Source: Streptomyces sp. NBC_00775 (GTDB taxonomy: Bacteria > Actinomycetota > Actinomycetes > Streptomycetales > Streptomycetaceae). From it: 64,000 bases of DNA. This document shows positions 52,168 through 61,234 of this stretch, one piece after another. The notes beneath the pieces were generated by a model that was given only the letters and a program-made list of their open reading frames with translations, had not been told where the DNA came from and ran no database searches. The stretch lies in the NCBI RefSeq assembly GCF_036347135.1, contig NZ_CP108938.1, positions 7,254,001 to 7,318,000 on the forward strand, in the 5' to 3' direction. The translations under genes and the position numbers were made by a program. The stretch's first letter is position 1, and the number at the start of each line of letters is the position of its first letter.

Positions 52168-53930
52168 CCCCGGTTCCCTCCCTTGGCGCCCGTATCGAAT
52201 GCGCTGTGTCCTGTTGTGCTGTGTCCTGTTGTGCTGTGTGTCTTGTCGAACGCGTAGCGCCCCGGGTGGGACACGACTTGGTCCGTCTGGTCCGCCCCGG
52301 AAGGCTCGTGCAGCAGATCCAGCGTCAGTGCCGCGGTCCAGCTGAAGCCGAGCGCTCCGCAGGCCTCGCCGGTGTACGGGTCCACGTACTCCGCGAACCC
52401 GGACTCCGCGGCCGTGTCCAGCAGCGCGGCGCGCAGCCCGTCCGCCCGCGCGTGCTCGCCGTGCAGGCGCAGGCCGCGCTCCAGCAGCCAGTTGGTGTTG
52501 AACCAGGCCGGCCCCCGCCAGTACCGGTGCGGATCGAACGCGTCGCCGGTGAGGTCGTAGCTCGGTACGAGGCGCGTGGCCCCGCCGAGCCCGAAGTGCG
52601 GGCCGCTCGCGGTACCCACGAGGGTGGCGGCGATGTCGCGCGGCAGCGCGGGGAGGATGAGGGGGAGCAGCCCGGCGACACTGCGCTCGGGGATCAGTGC
52701 TCCACGGGGAGAGCGCCGCTCCCTTGCGAGAGCACTGCTCTGGGAGCGCTGCTCCGGAGTGTGAGCACTGCGCCGAGAGCGCTGCTCCGACCCGAGAGCA
52801 CTGTTCTCGCCCCGGCCTCCGCTCTTGCCGCTGCCTCCGCTCTCGCCCCGGCCTCCGCCCTCGACCCTGTCGCCGCCTTCGCTCTCGTCATACACATCCC
52901 GGCAGAAGAACATCCCCTCCGCCGGATCCCACAGCCGCTCCACCAGCGCCGCCGTCAGACGCTCGGCCCGGGCGTGCCGGGCCGTCCCCGCCGCGCCCAG
53001 CTCCTGTGCGATACGGGCCAGCGCGTGTTCGGAGGCGATCAGCAGCGCGTTGAACGCCGGGTCCTCGACGGCGAACTCGCCGCCCCCGTCCGCGTACTCC
53101 CCGTCCCGGTAGTCCGTGGCAAGCCGCACGTACCGTCCGTAGTCGAGATCCGTCGGGCGGTCCTCGGGGGCCCCGTGGTCGAGGTCGGCGCGGCGGAAGG
53201 AGCGGGCCGGTGCCGGGGTGACGCGGCTCAGCGGGGCGTCCCAGCAGGGGCTGTTGTCCATGCCCTGTTCCCAGGGGTGGACCACGGAGGCGAGACCGCC
53301 GCCGCCCAGGTCTCGGCGGTGCAGGAGATAGCGGTGCCAGGCCGCCAGGCGGGGGTACATCCGGGGGAGGAAGGAGCGGGCCCGGGACAGCCCCGGGTCG
53401 GCCTGGTGGACCAGCCATGCGGCGAGCGCGTGCACCGGTGGCTGCACGATGCCCGACGTCTGTACGGTGCGCGGGGCGCCCGCGGCGCGTCCCGCGGTCG
53501 AGGAGCGCCAGAAGTCGGGGCTCGGGAAGTACGCGTCCAGCGGCACGGAGGGGTTGAACACGATGTGCGGGATCCGCCCGTCGGCCCACTGCGCACCGAG
53601 CAGGGTCTCCAGCTCGGTCTGCGCCCTCAAGGGGGACAGATGGCGTAGCCCTATCGCGATGAACGCGGAGTCCCACGACCACTGGTGCGGATACAGGCCG
53701 CGCGAGGGCACCGTGGACGTTCCCGTCCAGTTGCCGTTCAGCACCCGGGCGGCCCCGAGGTGCAGTGACCCCGTCGACTCGACGGGATCGTATACAAGTG
53801 ATCCGGAACGGGTGATCTCACTCGGACCGGGCGAAGAGGGCGGGCCGGAGGCGTGCACAGGAGTGCCGGAGGTGCGCACGGGGGTGGTGATACCCGTGCG
53901 CCAGGCGGTGAGTTGGGTTGTGCTGTCCAC
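52164..53930 (-). CDS. GH63/MGH1-like glycosidase with repetitive insert
   Basis: A 588-residue (alpha/alpha)6-barrel glycosidase: GLYPHQWSWDSAFIAIGLRH near residue 85, HPWEQGMDNSPCWD near 220 with the catalytic-type Asp, and RYWRGPAWFNTNWLLERGL near 485, as in trehalose/mannosylglycerate-type GH63 enzymes. A low-complexity stretch of ~70 residues (about 345-415, GGDRVEGGGRGESGGSGKSG then EQRSRRSAHTPEQRSQ) interrupts the barrel; its DNA contains imperfect repeats. The C-terminus has a tandem STTGHSTTGHS. GTG 53930. Probably works with the debranching protein on a common oligosaccharide; no signal peptide. Confidence 0.85.
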   Translation of the reverse strand: MDSTTQLTAWRTGITTPVRTSGTPVHASGPPSSPGPSEITRSGSLVYDPVESTGSLHLGAARVLNGNWTGTSTVPSRGLYPHQWSWDSAFIAIGLRHLSPLRAQTELETLLGAQWADGRIPHIVFNPSVPLDAYFPSPDFWRSSTAGRAAGAPRTVQTSGIVQPPVHALAAWLVHQADPGLSRARSFLPRMYPRLAAWHRYLLHRRDLGGGGLASVVHPWEQGMDNSPCWDAPLSRVTPAPARSFRRADLDHGAPEDRPTDLDYGRYVRLATDYRDGEYADGGGEFAVEDPAFNALLIASEHALARIAQELGAAGTARHARAERLTAALVERLWDPAEGMFFCRDVYDESEGGDRVEGGGRGESGGSGKSGGRGENSALGSEQRSRRSAHTPEQRSQSSALARERRSPRGALIPERSVAGLLPLILPALPRDIAATLVGTASGPHFGLGGATRLVPSYDLTGDAFDPHRYWRGPAWFNTNWLLERGLRLHGEHARADGLRAALLDTAAESGFAEYVDPYTGEACGALGFSWTAALTLDLLHEPSGADQTDQVVSHPGRYAFDKTHSTTGHSTTGHSAFDTGAKGGNRG

Positions 53931-53999
53931 TCAGGTCTCCCCGAAGACGTCCGGCCGACCAGTTCGGCACTAGCTACCGTAGGGTTACGTCTATTTAAC

Positions 54000-54031
54000 A
54001 CGCAAAACTCAATATGTAATGCAGAGTTGAG
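54000..54031. promoter_or_regulatory. AT-rich operator candidate between glycosidase operon and ROK gene
   Basis: The 119-bp divergent gap has an A/T-rich core with AACTC (54006-54010) and its inverse GAGTT (54024-54028) 13 bp apart, and a TACGTCTATTTAACACG stretch just before. NagC/XylR-type ROK repressors bind A/T-rich dyads of this type. Dyad seen; role inferred. Confidence 0.4.
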
Positions 54032-54049
54032 GAACGCAAGGGGGTGCGC

Positions 54050-55324
54050 ATGACGGGAAGGGCAGGGAGGACCGTGAAGGCCGGGAATCAGGCAAGCGCC
54101 GGAGATCTGCTCGAACTGGTGCGCAGCGGCCGGGCCACGACACGCGGCGCGCTGCAGCAGGCCACCGGTCTGTCGCGGGCCACGGTCGGCCAGCGGCTCG
54201 ACCGGCTCTTCCGCGCGGGCTGGTTGCGCGAGGGCGCGGGCGGCCCCGTCGACTCCCCGCTCGGCGGACGCCCGTCCATCACCCTCGAATTCGACGACGC
54301 CCACGCGGTCGTCCTCGCCGCCGACCTCGACACCCGGCACGGCCGGGCCGCCGTGCTCACCCTGACCGGCGAGATCCTGGCCGAACACACGGGCGTCCTG
54401 GTGATCGACGAGGGCCCGGAGACGGTTCTCGGTGAACTCGGCCGCTGGTTCGCCGAGCTGCTGGAGAAGGCCGGGCACCGGGCGGAGGAGGTCTGCGGGA
54501 TCGGGCTCGCGGTGCCGGGCCCCGTCGACACCGACACCGGCCGCGTCGTGCAGCCGCCGATCATGCCGGGCTGGGACGGCTACGACATAAGGGGCCGCCT
54601 GGGCCGCGCCTTCGCCGAACACACGGGGCTGCGTACGGCGCCGGGTGCGGACGCGGGCGGTACGGCACCGGCCAGGGGTGCCAGGGCGGCCGTACCCGTG
54701 CTCGTCGACAACGACGCCAACCTCATGGCGTACGGCGAGCAGCGCACCGGGTATCCGGACTGCTCGGCGTTCGCGCTGGTCAAGGTCTCCACCGGTATCG
54801 GTGCGGGCATGGTCGTCGGCGGCAGCATCTACCGGGGCGTCGACGGCGGCGCGGGCGACATCGGGCACATCCGGGTGGGCGCCGACGCGCTGTGCCGGTG
54901 CGGCTCGTACGGCTGCCTGGCCGCCGTCGCCAGTGGTGGCGCGGTGGCGCGCCGGCTCGCGGAGGCCGGGGTCCCGGCCGCCTCCGGCTCAGATGTGCGC
55001 GACCTGCTGACGTCCGGGCACCCGGAGGCGATGGCGCTGGCGCGGGAGGCGGGGCGGCAGGTCGGGGACGTACTGGCGACCGTGGTGACGCTACTCAACC
55101 CCGGTGTACTGATGATCGCCGGAGATTTGGCCGGAACCCCCTTCCTTACGGGCGTGCGTGAGCTGCTGTATCAGCGGGCGCTGCCCCGCTCCACCGCTCA
55201 TCTGGACGTGGTGACCTCGCGGCTGGGGGAGCGGGCGGGGCTGGTGGGGGCCGGGGCTCTGGTCGTGGAATACCTGTACGCGCCGGAGCGGGCCGAGGAG
55301 CGGCTGGCGGCGCTCGGTGTCTGA
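54050..55324 (+). CDS. ROK-family transcriptional repressor
   Basis: About 424 residues. N-terminal winged helix-turn-helix (ASAGDLLELVRSGRATTRGA, QATGLSRATVGQRLDRLF), then the ROK sugar-kinase-like fold: VAADLDTRHGRAAVL, VDNDANLMAYGEQ, STGIGAGMVVGGSIYRGV, and the zinc motif GDIGHIRVGADALCRCGSYGC (in the usual motif the second residue is Glu and a Glu follows the last Cys; here Asp and Leu). ATG 54050 follows AAGGGGG; GTG 54044 is possible. Divergent from the glycosidase operon, which it probably represses until a sugar binds. Confidence 0.93.
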   Translation: MTGRAGRTVKAGNQASAGDLLELVRSGRATTRGALQQATGLSRATVGQRLDRLFRAGWLREGAGGPVDSPLGGRPSITLEFDDAHAVVLAADLDTRHGRAAVLTLTGEILAEHTGVLVIDEGPETVLGELGRWFAELLEKAGHRAEEVCGIGLAVPGPVDTDTGRVVQPPIMPGWDGYDIRGRLGRAFAEHTGLRTAPGADAGGTAPARGARAAVPVLVDNDANLMAYGEQRTGYPDCSAFALVKVSTGIGAGMVVGGSIYRGVDGGAGDIGHIRVGADALCRCGSYGCLAAVASGGAVARRLAEAGVPAASGSDVRDLLTSGHPEAMALAREAGRQVGDVLATVVTLLNPGVLMIAGDLAGTPFLTGVRELLYQRALPRSTAHLDVVTSRLGERAGLVGAGALVVEYLYAPERAEERLAALGV

Positions 55325-55490
55325 CCGGACCCGTCACCGCACCCGTGGCCGCACGCGTGTGTGACATGCGTGTGAACCGTCCAGATGGTGGTCCGCATGG
55401 TGAAATCTCGCCGCCCTGGCGACGTGATTCGCGCCACGCCTGATAGGGGCATCGCTCAGATGAGCGGATCTTGGGCGGCTGCACTTCCCT

Positions 55491-55517
55491 AAGGGGTGGC
55501 ACTCAGTGCCACCCCTT
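55491..55517 (+). terminator. Terminator downstream of the ROK gene
   Basis: AAGGGGTGGCACT pairs perfectly with AGTGCCACCCCTT around a single C: a 13-bp stem. It lies 167 nt after the ROK stop and 250 nt before ppdK. The stretch 55325-55490 before it shows no gene; it contains direct CGTGTG repeats and no recognised RNA. Confidence 0.75.
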
Positions 55518-55569
55518 GATCGTTCATCGATCGAACTCAGGCGTGTCGAAGCCCGCTCATCCGAGCGCG

Positions 55570-55724
55570 TATGCTGGTCTATGGGTGTTGATGCGTTCAA
55601 GAAGTGAAAACATCAGCCCTCGATGACTTGCCAAGCTTTGACTTTCGATCTGCTGGCGGACGAGTGGTTACAGGCGCATGACGCGCAAGTGGACGTACCC
55701 AGACGCCTTCGATCTGGGTATGTT
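55570..55724 (+). promoter_or_regulatory. Candidate ppdK promoter region
   Basis: Two -10-like hexamers precede ppdK: TATGCT (55570-55575) and TATGTT (55719-55724). The second gives a leader of about 40 nt with GAGGAG before the GTG. A TTGACT (55636-55641) has no partner at good spacing. The gap holds no clear gene. Confidence 0.35.
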
Positions 55725-55769
55725 CCCCGTCGTCAGGGCAGCCACCGCGACGTCGAGGAGTCGAGACTC

Positions 55770-58520
55770 GTGTCGGAAAACAAAGATCCCCTCGTAGCTG
55801 AGAGCAGCGACAGCGACGTTGAGGGAGTGAAGTTCGTTTACGACTTCACCGAGGGCAACAGGGACCTCAAGGACCTCCTCGGCGGCAAGGGTGCGAACCT
55901 CGCCGAGATGACCAACCTGGGCCTTCCCGTCCCTCCCGGCTTCACCATCACCACCGAGGCGTGCAAGACCTACCTCGACAGTGGCGACGAGCCGGCGGCA
56001 CTGCGTGACGAGGTGAGTGCGCACCTCGAAGCTCTCGAAGCGAAGATGGGCAAGAAGCTCGGCCAGGCCGATAACCCTCTGCTCGTATCCGTCCGTTCCG
56101 GGGCGAAGTTCTCCATGCCCGGCATGATGGACACCGTTCTGAACATCGGCCTCTCCGACAAGTCGGTGCTGGGCCTCTCCAAGCAGTCCGGCGACGACCG
56201 CTTCGCGTGGGACTCGTACCGCCGTCTCATCCAGATGTTCGGCAAGACGGTCCTCGGCGTGGACGGCGAGCTCTTCGAGGAGGCGCTGGAGGCGGCGAAG
56301 GAGGCCAAGAAGGTCACCGTCGACACGGACCTCGAAGCGGCCGACCTGAAGAAGCTCGTCACCAAGTTCAAGAAGATCGTCAAGACCGAGGCCGGCCGCG
56401 ACTTCCCGCAGGACCCGCGCGAGCAGATGGACCTCGCCATCAAGGCGGTCTTCGACTCGTGGAACGGCGACCGCGCGAAGCTGTACCGCCGCCAGGAGCG
56501 CATCCCGCACGACCTCGGCACGGCGGTCAACATCTGTTCGATGGTCTTCGGCAACCTGGGCCCGGACTCCGGCACGGGCGTCGCCTTCACCCGCGACCCG
56601 GCCTCCGGCCACCAGGGCGTGTACGGCGACTACCTCCAGAACGCCCAGGGCGAGGACGTGGTCGCGGGCATCCGCAACACGGTCCCGCTCGCCGAGCTGG
56701 AGTCGATCGACAAGAAGTCGTACGACCAGCTGATGCAGATCATGGAGACCCTGGAGACCCACTACAAGGATCTCTGCGACATCGAGTTCACCATCGAGCG
56801 CGGCCAGCTGTGGATGCTCCAGACCCGCGTCGGCAAGCGCACGGCGGGCGCGGCCTTCCGCATCGCCACGCAGCTCGTGGACCAGGGCCTGATCGACGAG
56901 GCGGAGGCGCTCCAGCGCGTGACGGGCGCCCAGCTCGCGCAGCTGATGTTCCCGCGCTTCGACGACCAGGCGAAGGTCGAGCAGATCGGCCGGGGCATCG
57001 CGGCGTCGCCGGGTGCGGCGGTCGGCAAGGCGGTCTTCGACTCGTACACCGCCATCAAGTGGTCGCGTTCGGGCGAGAAGGTCATCCTGATCCGCCGCGA
57101 GACGAACCCCGACGACCTGGACGGCATGATCGCGGCCGAGGGCATCCTGACCTCGCGCGGCGGCAAGACCTCCCACGCCGCCGTCGTGGCGCGCGGCATG
57201 GGCAAGACGTGCGTGTGCGGCGCCGAGGAGCTCGAGGTCGACACCAAGCGGCGCCGGATGACGGCCCCGGGCGGTGTGGTCATCGAGGAGGGCGACGTCG
57301 TCTCGATCGACGGCTCGACGGGCAAGGTCTACCTGGGCGAGGTCCCGGTCGTGCCGTCCCCGGTCGTCGAGTACTTCGAGGGCCGGATGCACGCGGGTGC
57401 CGACGACGCGGACGAGCTGGTCGCCGCCGTGCACCGGATCATGGCGTACGCGGACCGCGTCCGTCGTCTGCGTGTCCGGGCCAACGCCGACAACGCCGAG
57501 GACGCGCTGCGCGCCCGCCGCTTCGGCGCCCAGGGCATCGGCCTGTGCCGTACCGAGCACATGTTCCTCGGTGACCGGCGCGAGCTGGTCGAGCGCCTGA
57601 TCCTGGCCGACACGGAGGCGGAGCGCGAGGACTCCCTCAAGGAGCTCCTCCCGCTCCAGAAGCGGGACTTCGTCGAGCTCTTCGAGGCGATGGACGGCCT
57701 CCCGGTGACGGTCCGTCTCCTGGACCCGCCGCTGCACGAGTTCCTGCCGGACGTGACCGAGCTGTCGGTGCGGGTGGCGCTGGCGGAGTCGCGCGGCGAC
57801 GCCAACGAGAACGACCTGCGCCTGCTCCAGGCGGTGCACCGCCTGCACGAGCAGAACCCGATGCTGGGCCTGCGCGGCGTACGCCTCGGCCTGGTCATCC
57901 CCGGCCTGTTCACCATGCAGGTGCGGGCGATCGCGGAAGCCGCCGCCGAACGCAAGAACGCGAAGGGCGACCCGCGAGCGGAGATCATGATCCCCCTCGT
58001 CGGCACGGTCCAGGAGCTGGAGATTGTCCGCGAGGAGGCCGACCAGGTCATCGCCGAGGTACAGGCGGCGACCGGTACGGAGCTGAAGCTGGCGATCGGC
58101 ACGATGATCGAACTCCCGCGAGCGGCCCTCACGGCCGGTCAGATCGCCGAGGCGGCGCAGTTCTTCTCCTTCGGCACGAACGACCTCACGCAGACGGTGT
58201 GGGGCTTCAGCCGGGACGACGTGGAGGCCTCCTTCTTCACGGCGTACCTGGAGAAGGGCATCTTCGGCGTCTCCCCCTTCGAGACCATTGACAAGGACGG
58301 CGTCGGCTCCCTCGTGAAGTCCGCGGTGAAGGCGGGCCGCGCGACACGCCCCGACCTGAAGCTCGGCGTCTGCGGCGAGCACGGCGGCGACCCCGAGTCG
58401 GTCCACTTCTTCCACGAGGTGGGTCTCGACTACGTCTCCTGCTCGCCCTTCCGGATCCCGGTGGCCCGCCTGGAGGCGGGACGCGCGGCCTCGTCGGCGA
58501 AGGGCAGCGACCACCGCTAG
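55770..58520 (+). CDS. ppdK: Pyruvate, phosphate dikinase
   Basis: A 916-residue enzyme interconverting pyruvate, ATP and phosphate with phosphoenolpyruvate, AMP and pyrophosphate. The N-terminal ATP-grasp region shows KDLLGGKGANLAEMTNLGLP; the central phosphohistidine domain has GGKTSHAAVVARGMG with the carrier His469 and the regulatory-type Thr467 two residues before. The C-terminal PEP/pyruvate barrel runs from about 530, with GIGLCRTEHMFL, and ends with the catalytic-Cys segment VSCSPFRIPVARLEAG. GTG 55770 follows GAGGAG. It allows gluconeogenic PEP supply or pyrophosphate-linked glycolysis. A strong terminator follows. Confidence 0.97.
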   Translation: MSENKDPLVAESSDSDVEGVKFVYDFTEGNRDLKDLLGGKGANLAEMTNLGLPVPPGFTITTEACKTYLDSGDEPAALRDEVSAHLEALEAKMGKKLGQADNPLLVSVRSGAKFSMPGMMDTVLNIGLSDKSVLGLSKQSGDDRFAWDSYRRLIQMFGKTVLGVDGELFEEALEAAKEAKKVTVDTDLEAADLKKLVTKFKKIVKTEAGRDFPQDPREQMDLAIKAVFDSWNGDRAKLYRRQERIPHDLGTAVNICSMVFGNLGPDSGTGVAFTRDPASGHQGVYGDYLQNAQGEDVVAGIRNTVPLAELESIDKKSYDQLMQIMETLETHYKDLCDIEFTIERGQLWMLQTRVGKRTAGAAFRIATQLVDQGLIDEAEALQRVTGAQLAQLMFPRFDDQAKVEQIGRGIAASPGAAVGKAVFDSYTAIKWSRSGEKVILIRRETNPDDLDGMIAAEGILTSRGGKTSHAAVVARGMGKTCVCGAEELEVDTKRRRMTAPGGVVIEEGDVVSIDGSTGKVYLGEVPVVPSPVVEYFEGRMHAGADDADELVAAVHRIMAYADRVRRLRVRANADNAEDALRARRFGAQGIGLCRTEHMFLGDRRELVERLILADTEAEREDSLKELLPLQKRDFVELFEAMDGLPVTVRLLDPPLHEFLPDVTELSVRVALAESRGDANENDLRLLQAVHRLHEQNPMLGLRGVRLGLVIPGLFTMQVRAIAEAAAERKNAKGDPRAEIMIPLVGTVQELEIVREEADQVIAEVQAATGTELKLAIGTMIELPRAALTAGQIAEAAQFFSFGTNDLTQTVWGFSRDDVEASFFTAYLEKGIFGVSPFETIDKDGVGSLVKSAVKAGRATRPDLKLGVCGEHGGDPESVHFFHEVGLDYVSCSPFRIPVARLEAGRAASSAKGSDHR

Positions 58521-58634
58521 GCCCTTGCCGGGCCCTCACTGGGCCCTCGCCAGGCCCTTCGGGCCCGCATGACCCCCGGGACTGTCGCCGGTCATCCTGA
58601 CCCTCACCGACATGGCAACGGTTCCGGTGCACCA

Positions 58635-58671
58635 AGAGGAGCGGCACCCTGTGCGGGGGTGCCGCTCCTCT
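58635..58671 (+). terminator. Terminator after ppdK
   Basis: AGAGGAGCGGCACC (58635-58648) pairs perfectly with GGTGCCGCTCCTCT (58658-58671): a 14-bp stem with a 9-nt loop, 115 nt after the ppdK stop. Confidence 0.85.
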
Positions 58672-58729
58672 CTGCGTGGCCCACCGCTCGTACGCTGATG
58701 TCCCATCCGTTCGCACAGGAAGGTCGGTC

Positions 58730-59659
58730 ATGGCTGGTTGGAGCGCGGATGACATCCCTGACCAGAGTGGTCGTACCGCCGTCGTCACCGGGGCCAACAG
58801 TGGGATCGGATACGTGACCGCGCGTGAGCTCGCCCGTAAGGGGGCCCGGGTCGTGCTCGCCTGTCGGAGTGAGGTGCGGGGTGCCGAGGCCGGGGACCGG
58901 ATCGTCACCGAAGTGCCTGGGGCGGATGTCGAGTTCGTGAGGCTCGATCTCGGGGAGCTCGGATCCGTGCTGGAGTTCGCGGACCGGTATGCGTACGGGC
59001 GGCTCGATCTGCTCGTCAACAACGCCGGGGTCATGGCACTGCCCCACGGCCGGACCGCCGACGGGTTCGAGACGCAGTTCGGGGTCAATCATCTGGGGCA
59101 CTTCGCGCTCACCGGGCTGTTGATGCCCGCGCTGCTCGCCACGCCCGGCGCGCGCGTGGTGAATGTGGCGAGCATGGTCCACGCGCTGTCGAACATCGAC
59201 ATCGACGACCTCAACAGTGAGCGCCGGCCGTACCGGAAGTGGATCGCCTATGCGCGGTCCAAGACCGCCAATCTGCTCTTCACCCATGAGCTGGCGCGGC
59301 GGCTGGACGCCGTCGGGTCCGATGTCGTCGTGGCCGCCGCGCACCCCGGGTACGCCTCCACCAACCTCCAGGCCGCCGGGCCCAGGCTGGAGGGGCGGAA
59401 GGGTGCCGAGCGGTTCATGGAGATCGGCAACCGGTTCTTCGGGCAGAGCGCCGAGGCCGGGGCGCTGCCCACGCTGTACGCCGCCACCGCGCCCGGGGTG
59501 CGGCCCGACTCCTTCACCGGGCCGTCGTTCGCGATGTGGCGCGGTGCGCCCGCGAAGTCCTGGCGGGCCCGGTGGACCCTCGACGACACGGCGGGCGAGC
59601 GGCTCTGGGCCGCTTCGGAGCAGTTGACCGGGGTCACTTACGACGTGCTCAAACCGTGA
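58730..59659 (+). CDS. Short-chain dehydrogenase/reductase
   Basis: A 309-residue NAD(P)-dependent SDR similar to retinol-dehydrogenase-like enzymes. Cofactor motif TGANSGIG near residue 25 with ARVVLACRSEVRG after it (Arg favours NADP), NNAGVMALP, catalytic Ser in NVASMVH, and YARSK (Tyr-x3-Lys). The C-terminal extension of about 60 residues fits the retinol-dehydrogenase/oxidoreductase subgroup. AGGAAGG precedes ATG 58730. It is convergent with the second SDR gene. Substrate unknown. Confidence 0.9.
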   Translation: MAGWSADDIPDQSGRTAVVTGANSGIGYVTARELARKGARVVLACRSEVRGAEAGDRIVTEVPGADVEFVRLDLGELGSVLEFADRYAYGRLDLLVNNAGVMALPHGRTADGFETQFGVNHLGHFALTGLLMPALLATPGARVVNVASMVHALSNIDIDDLNSERRPYRKWIAYARSKTANLLFTHELARRLDAVGSDVVVAAAHPGYASTNLQAAGPRLEGRKGAERFMEIGNRFFGQSAEAGALPTLYAATAPGVRPDSFTGPSFAMWRGAPAKSWRARWTLDDTAGERLWAASEQLTGVTYDVLKP

Positions 59660-59698
59660 CGACTCGGCTGAGCCGCCAGTAGTTCTCCGGCCGGCCCC

Positions 59699-60466
59699 TC
59701 AGAGCGATCCGCCGCTGTCGACCACCAGGTCCGTGCCGACGACCGATGCCGCGTCGTCGGACGCCAGGTAGAGGACGGCCGCGGCGATCTCCTCGGTGGC
59801 CGAGATCCGGCCGAGTGGCAGCTCGTTCTTCACCCGTTCCACTCGCTCGGCCTCCGTCTCGCCCGGGCGCAGGGACATGGCGGTGGCGGAGGCGCCGGGG
59901 CTGACGACGTTGATGCGGACGCCGTCGGCGATGTGGTCCAGGGCGGCGGCGCGGGTGAGCGCGGTGACGGCGGCCTTGGAGGCGGCGTAGGCGGCGATGC
60001 CCGGGCGGCGGGTGTGCAGGCCGATGGTGGAGGCGATGTTCACGATCGCGCCGCCGGCGGGCTGGGTGCGCATCTGCCGGATCTCGGCCTGGAGGGCGAG
60101 GAAGACGCCGGTCAGGTTGGTGTCGAGCTGCGTGTGCCAGTCCGCTTCCGGGAGGTCGGCCAGAGGTTTCCCGCCGCGGAACACTCCCGCGTTGTTGACC
60201 GCCACGTCGAGGGAGCCGAAGCGGTCCACGGCCACCGCGACCAGGGCCTGCCAGTCGGCGGCGCGCGACACGTCGGCCGTCACGGACAGGGCCTTGCCGC
60301 CCCGCTCCTCGATCAGCGCGACCGTCTCGTCGAGCGGGGCCGCGGTGCGCCCGGCGACGACGACGTGCGCGCCCTCGGTGGCGAGCGCGAGCGCGGTGGC
60401 GCGGCCTATGCCGGAGCCGGCGCCGGTCACGAGGGCGGTCCGGCCGGAGAAGCGGCTCGTCGTCAT
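59699..60466 (-). CDS. SDR family oxidoreductase, TetR-controlled
   Basis: A 255-residue classical SDR. TGAGSGIG at residues 14-21, HVVVAGRTAAPLD (Arg after the Gly favours NADPH), VNNAGVFRGG, catalytic Ser in NIASTIGL, and YAASK. The C-terminal PGASATAM and GTDLVVDSGGSL are typical. AAAGGGA precedes ATG 60466. A TetR-type site (60507-60522) lies in its promoter and matches one before the adjacent TetR gene, so it is the likely target of that repressor. The substrate may be the aldehyde or ketone sensed by the regulator. Confidence 0.92.
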   Translation of the reverse strand: MTTSRFSGRTALVTGAGSGIGRATALALATEGAHVVVAGRTAAPLDETVALIEERGGKALSVTADVSRAADWQALVAVAVDRFGSLDVAVNNAGVFRGGKPLADLPEADWHTQLDTNLTGVFLALQAEIRQMRTQPAGGAIVNIASTIGLHTRRPGIAAYAASKAAVTALTRAAALDHIADGVRINVVSPGASATAMSLRPGETEAERVERVKNELPLGRISATEEIAAAVLYLASDDAASVVGTDLVVDSGGSL

Positions 60467-60506
60467 GATGTCCCTTTCCGCAGGCCTTTCGAACGGCCCT
60501 TTTCTT

Positions 60507-60522
60507 GAACGAACGGTCCAGT
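60507..60522. promoter_or_regulatory. TetR site before the SDR gene
   Basis: On the minus strand ACTGGACCGTTCGTTC, matching ACTTGACCGATCGTTC before the TetR gene (61170-61185) at 14 of 16 positions. A CATACT -10-like hexamer overlaps its upstream edge. The shared sequence is seen; binding by the TetR protein is inferred. Confidence 0.65.
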
Positions 60523-60561
60523 ATGGCGACAGGGAAACCTGCCCCCTCGGTGCGTGCGGTG

Positions 60562-61146
60562 TCAGTCGAGCAGTGTCAGTGCCTGCTCCGCCGCGTCCCG
60601 GACGCGGGACGGATCCGTCGAGGCCTTGCCCACGACCCGTAGCCCCTGCATCAGGACCAGTAGCATGCGGGCCAGTGTCCGCGGGTCGCGGTCCTCGGGG
60701 AGCTCTCCCTGTGCCTGTGCGCGGACGAGCGCCGAGTGCAGCAGGGTCTCGATGTGGTCCCAGCTGTGCTCGACCCGGCGGGCGGCGGCCGTGTCGTGCG
60801 GTGCCAGCTCGGCGGCCGTGTTGGTGACGAAACAGCCGGTCAGGCGGCGTTCTTCGGTGGCGGCCTCGGTCGCGAAGCGGCGTACCACCGTGCGTACGGC
60901 GGGCAGTGCCGGCCCCGGCTGGGACAGTTCGCGCAGCAGCTGCGGGTCGCGGGTCTCGCGGTAGCGGTCCAGCGCCTTCAGATACAGCTCGTGCTTGTTG
61001 CCGAACGTCGCGTAGATGCTGGCGCGCCCGACGCCCAGGTGCTCGACGAGGTCGGCCATGGACGTCGCCTCGTAGCCGCGCCGCCAGAACAGCTCCAGGG
61101 CTGACTGCAGCGCGGCGTCCGGATCGAACTCCTTGGTCCTGGCCAC
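60562..61146 (-). CDS. TetR family regulator
   Basis: A 194-residue repressor-type regulator: helix-turn-helix DAALQSALELFWRRGYEATS ... LGVGRASIYATFGNKHELYLKAL (residues about 9-50), with a TetR_C-type ligand domain (ATEAATEERRLTGCFVTNTAAEL) that carries a Cys often seen in the AcrR/YdeS-like branch reacting with quinones or electrophiles. GTG 61146 is 7 nt after TACGGT, a leaderless start. It has a matching operator before the SDR gene 95 bp downstream and before itself, so it controls both. Ligand unknown. Confidence 0.92.
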   Translation of the reverse strand: MARTKEFDPDAALQSALELFWRRGYEATSMADLVEHLGVGRASIYATFGNKHELYLKALDRYRETRDPQLLRELSQPGPALPAVRTVVRRFATEAATEERRLTGCFVTNTAAELAPHDTAAARRVEHSWDHIETLLHSALVRAQAQGELPEDRDPRTLARMLLVLMQGLRVVGKASTDPSRVRDAAEQALTLLD

Positions 61147-61153
61147 GTACAGA

Positions 61154-61185
61154 ACCGTAGGTCCAAGGAGAACGATCGGTCAAGT
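61154..61185 (-). promoter_or_regulatory. Leaderless TetR promoter with autoregulatory site
   Basis: Minus strand: TTGACC (61183-61178), an 18-nt spacer, TACGGT (61159-61154), then GTG 7 nt later. The operator ACTTGACCGATCGTTC (61185-61170) covers the -35 and most of the spacer. A third, weaker partial match (TGGACCTACGGTTC, 61165-61152) covers the -10. Confidence 0.7.
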
Positions 61186-61234
61186 AAGCGCGGGGTGACC
61201 GTCGGGCGCGAGGAGGTCCCGGTCACCCCGGCCG

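Noticed and set aside
55325..55622. A structured RNA or tRNA between the ROK gene and ppdK
   Set aside because: Apart from one terminator hairpin no cloverleaf or known riboswitch core was found.
55668..58514. A 948-codon minus-strand open frame opposite ppdK
   Set aside because: It is antisense to a fully conserved enzyme; such long shadow frames are usual at this GC content.
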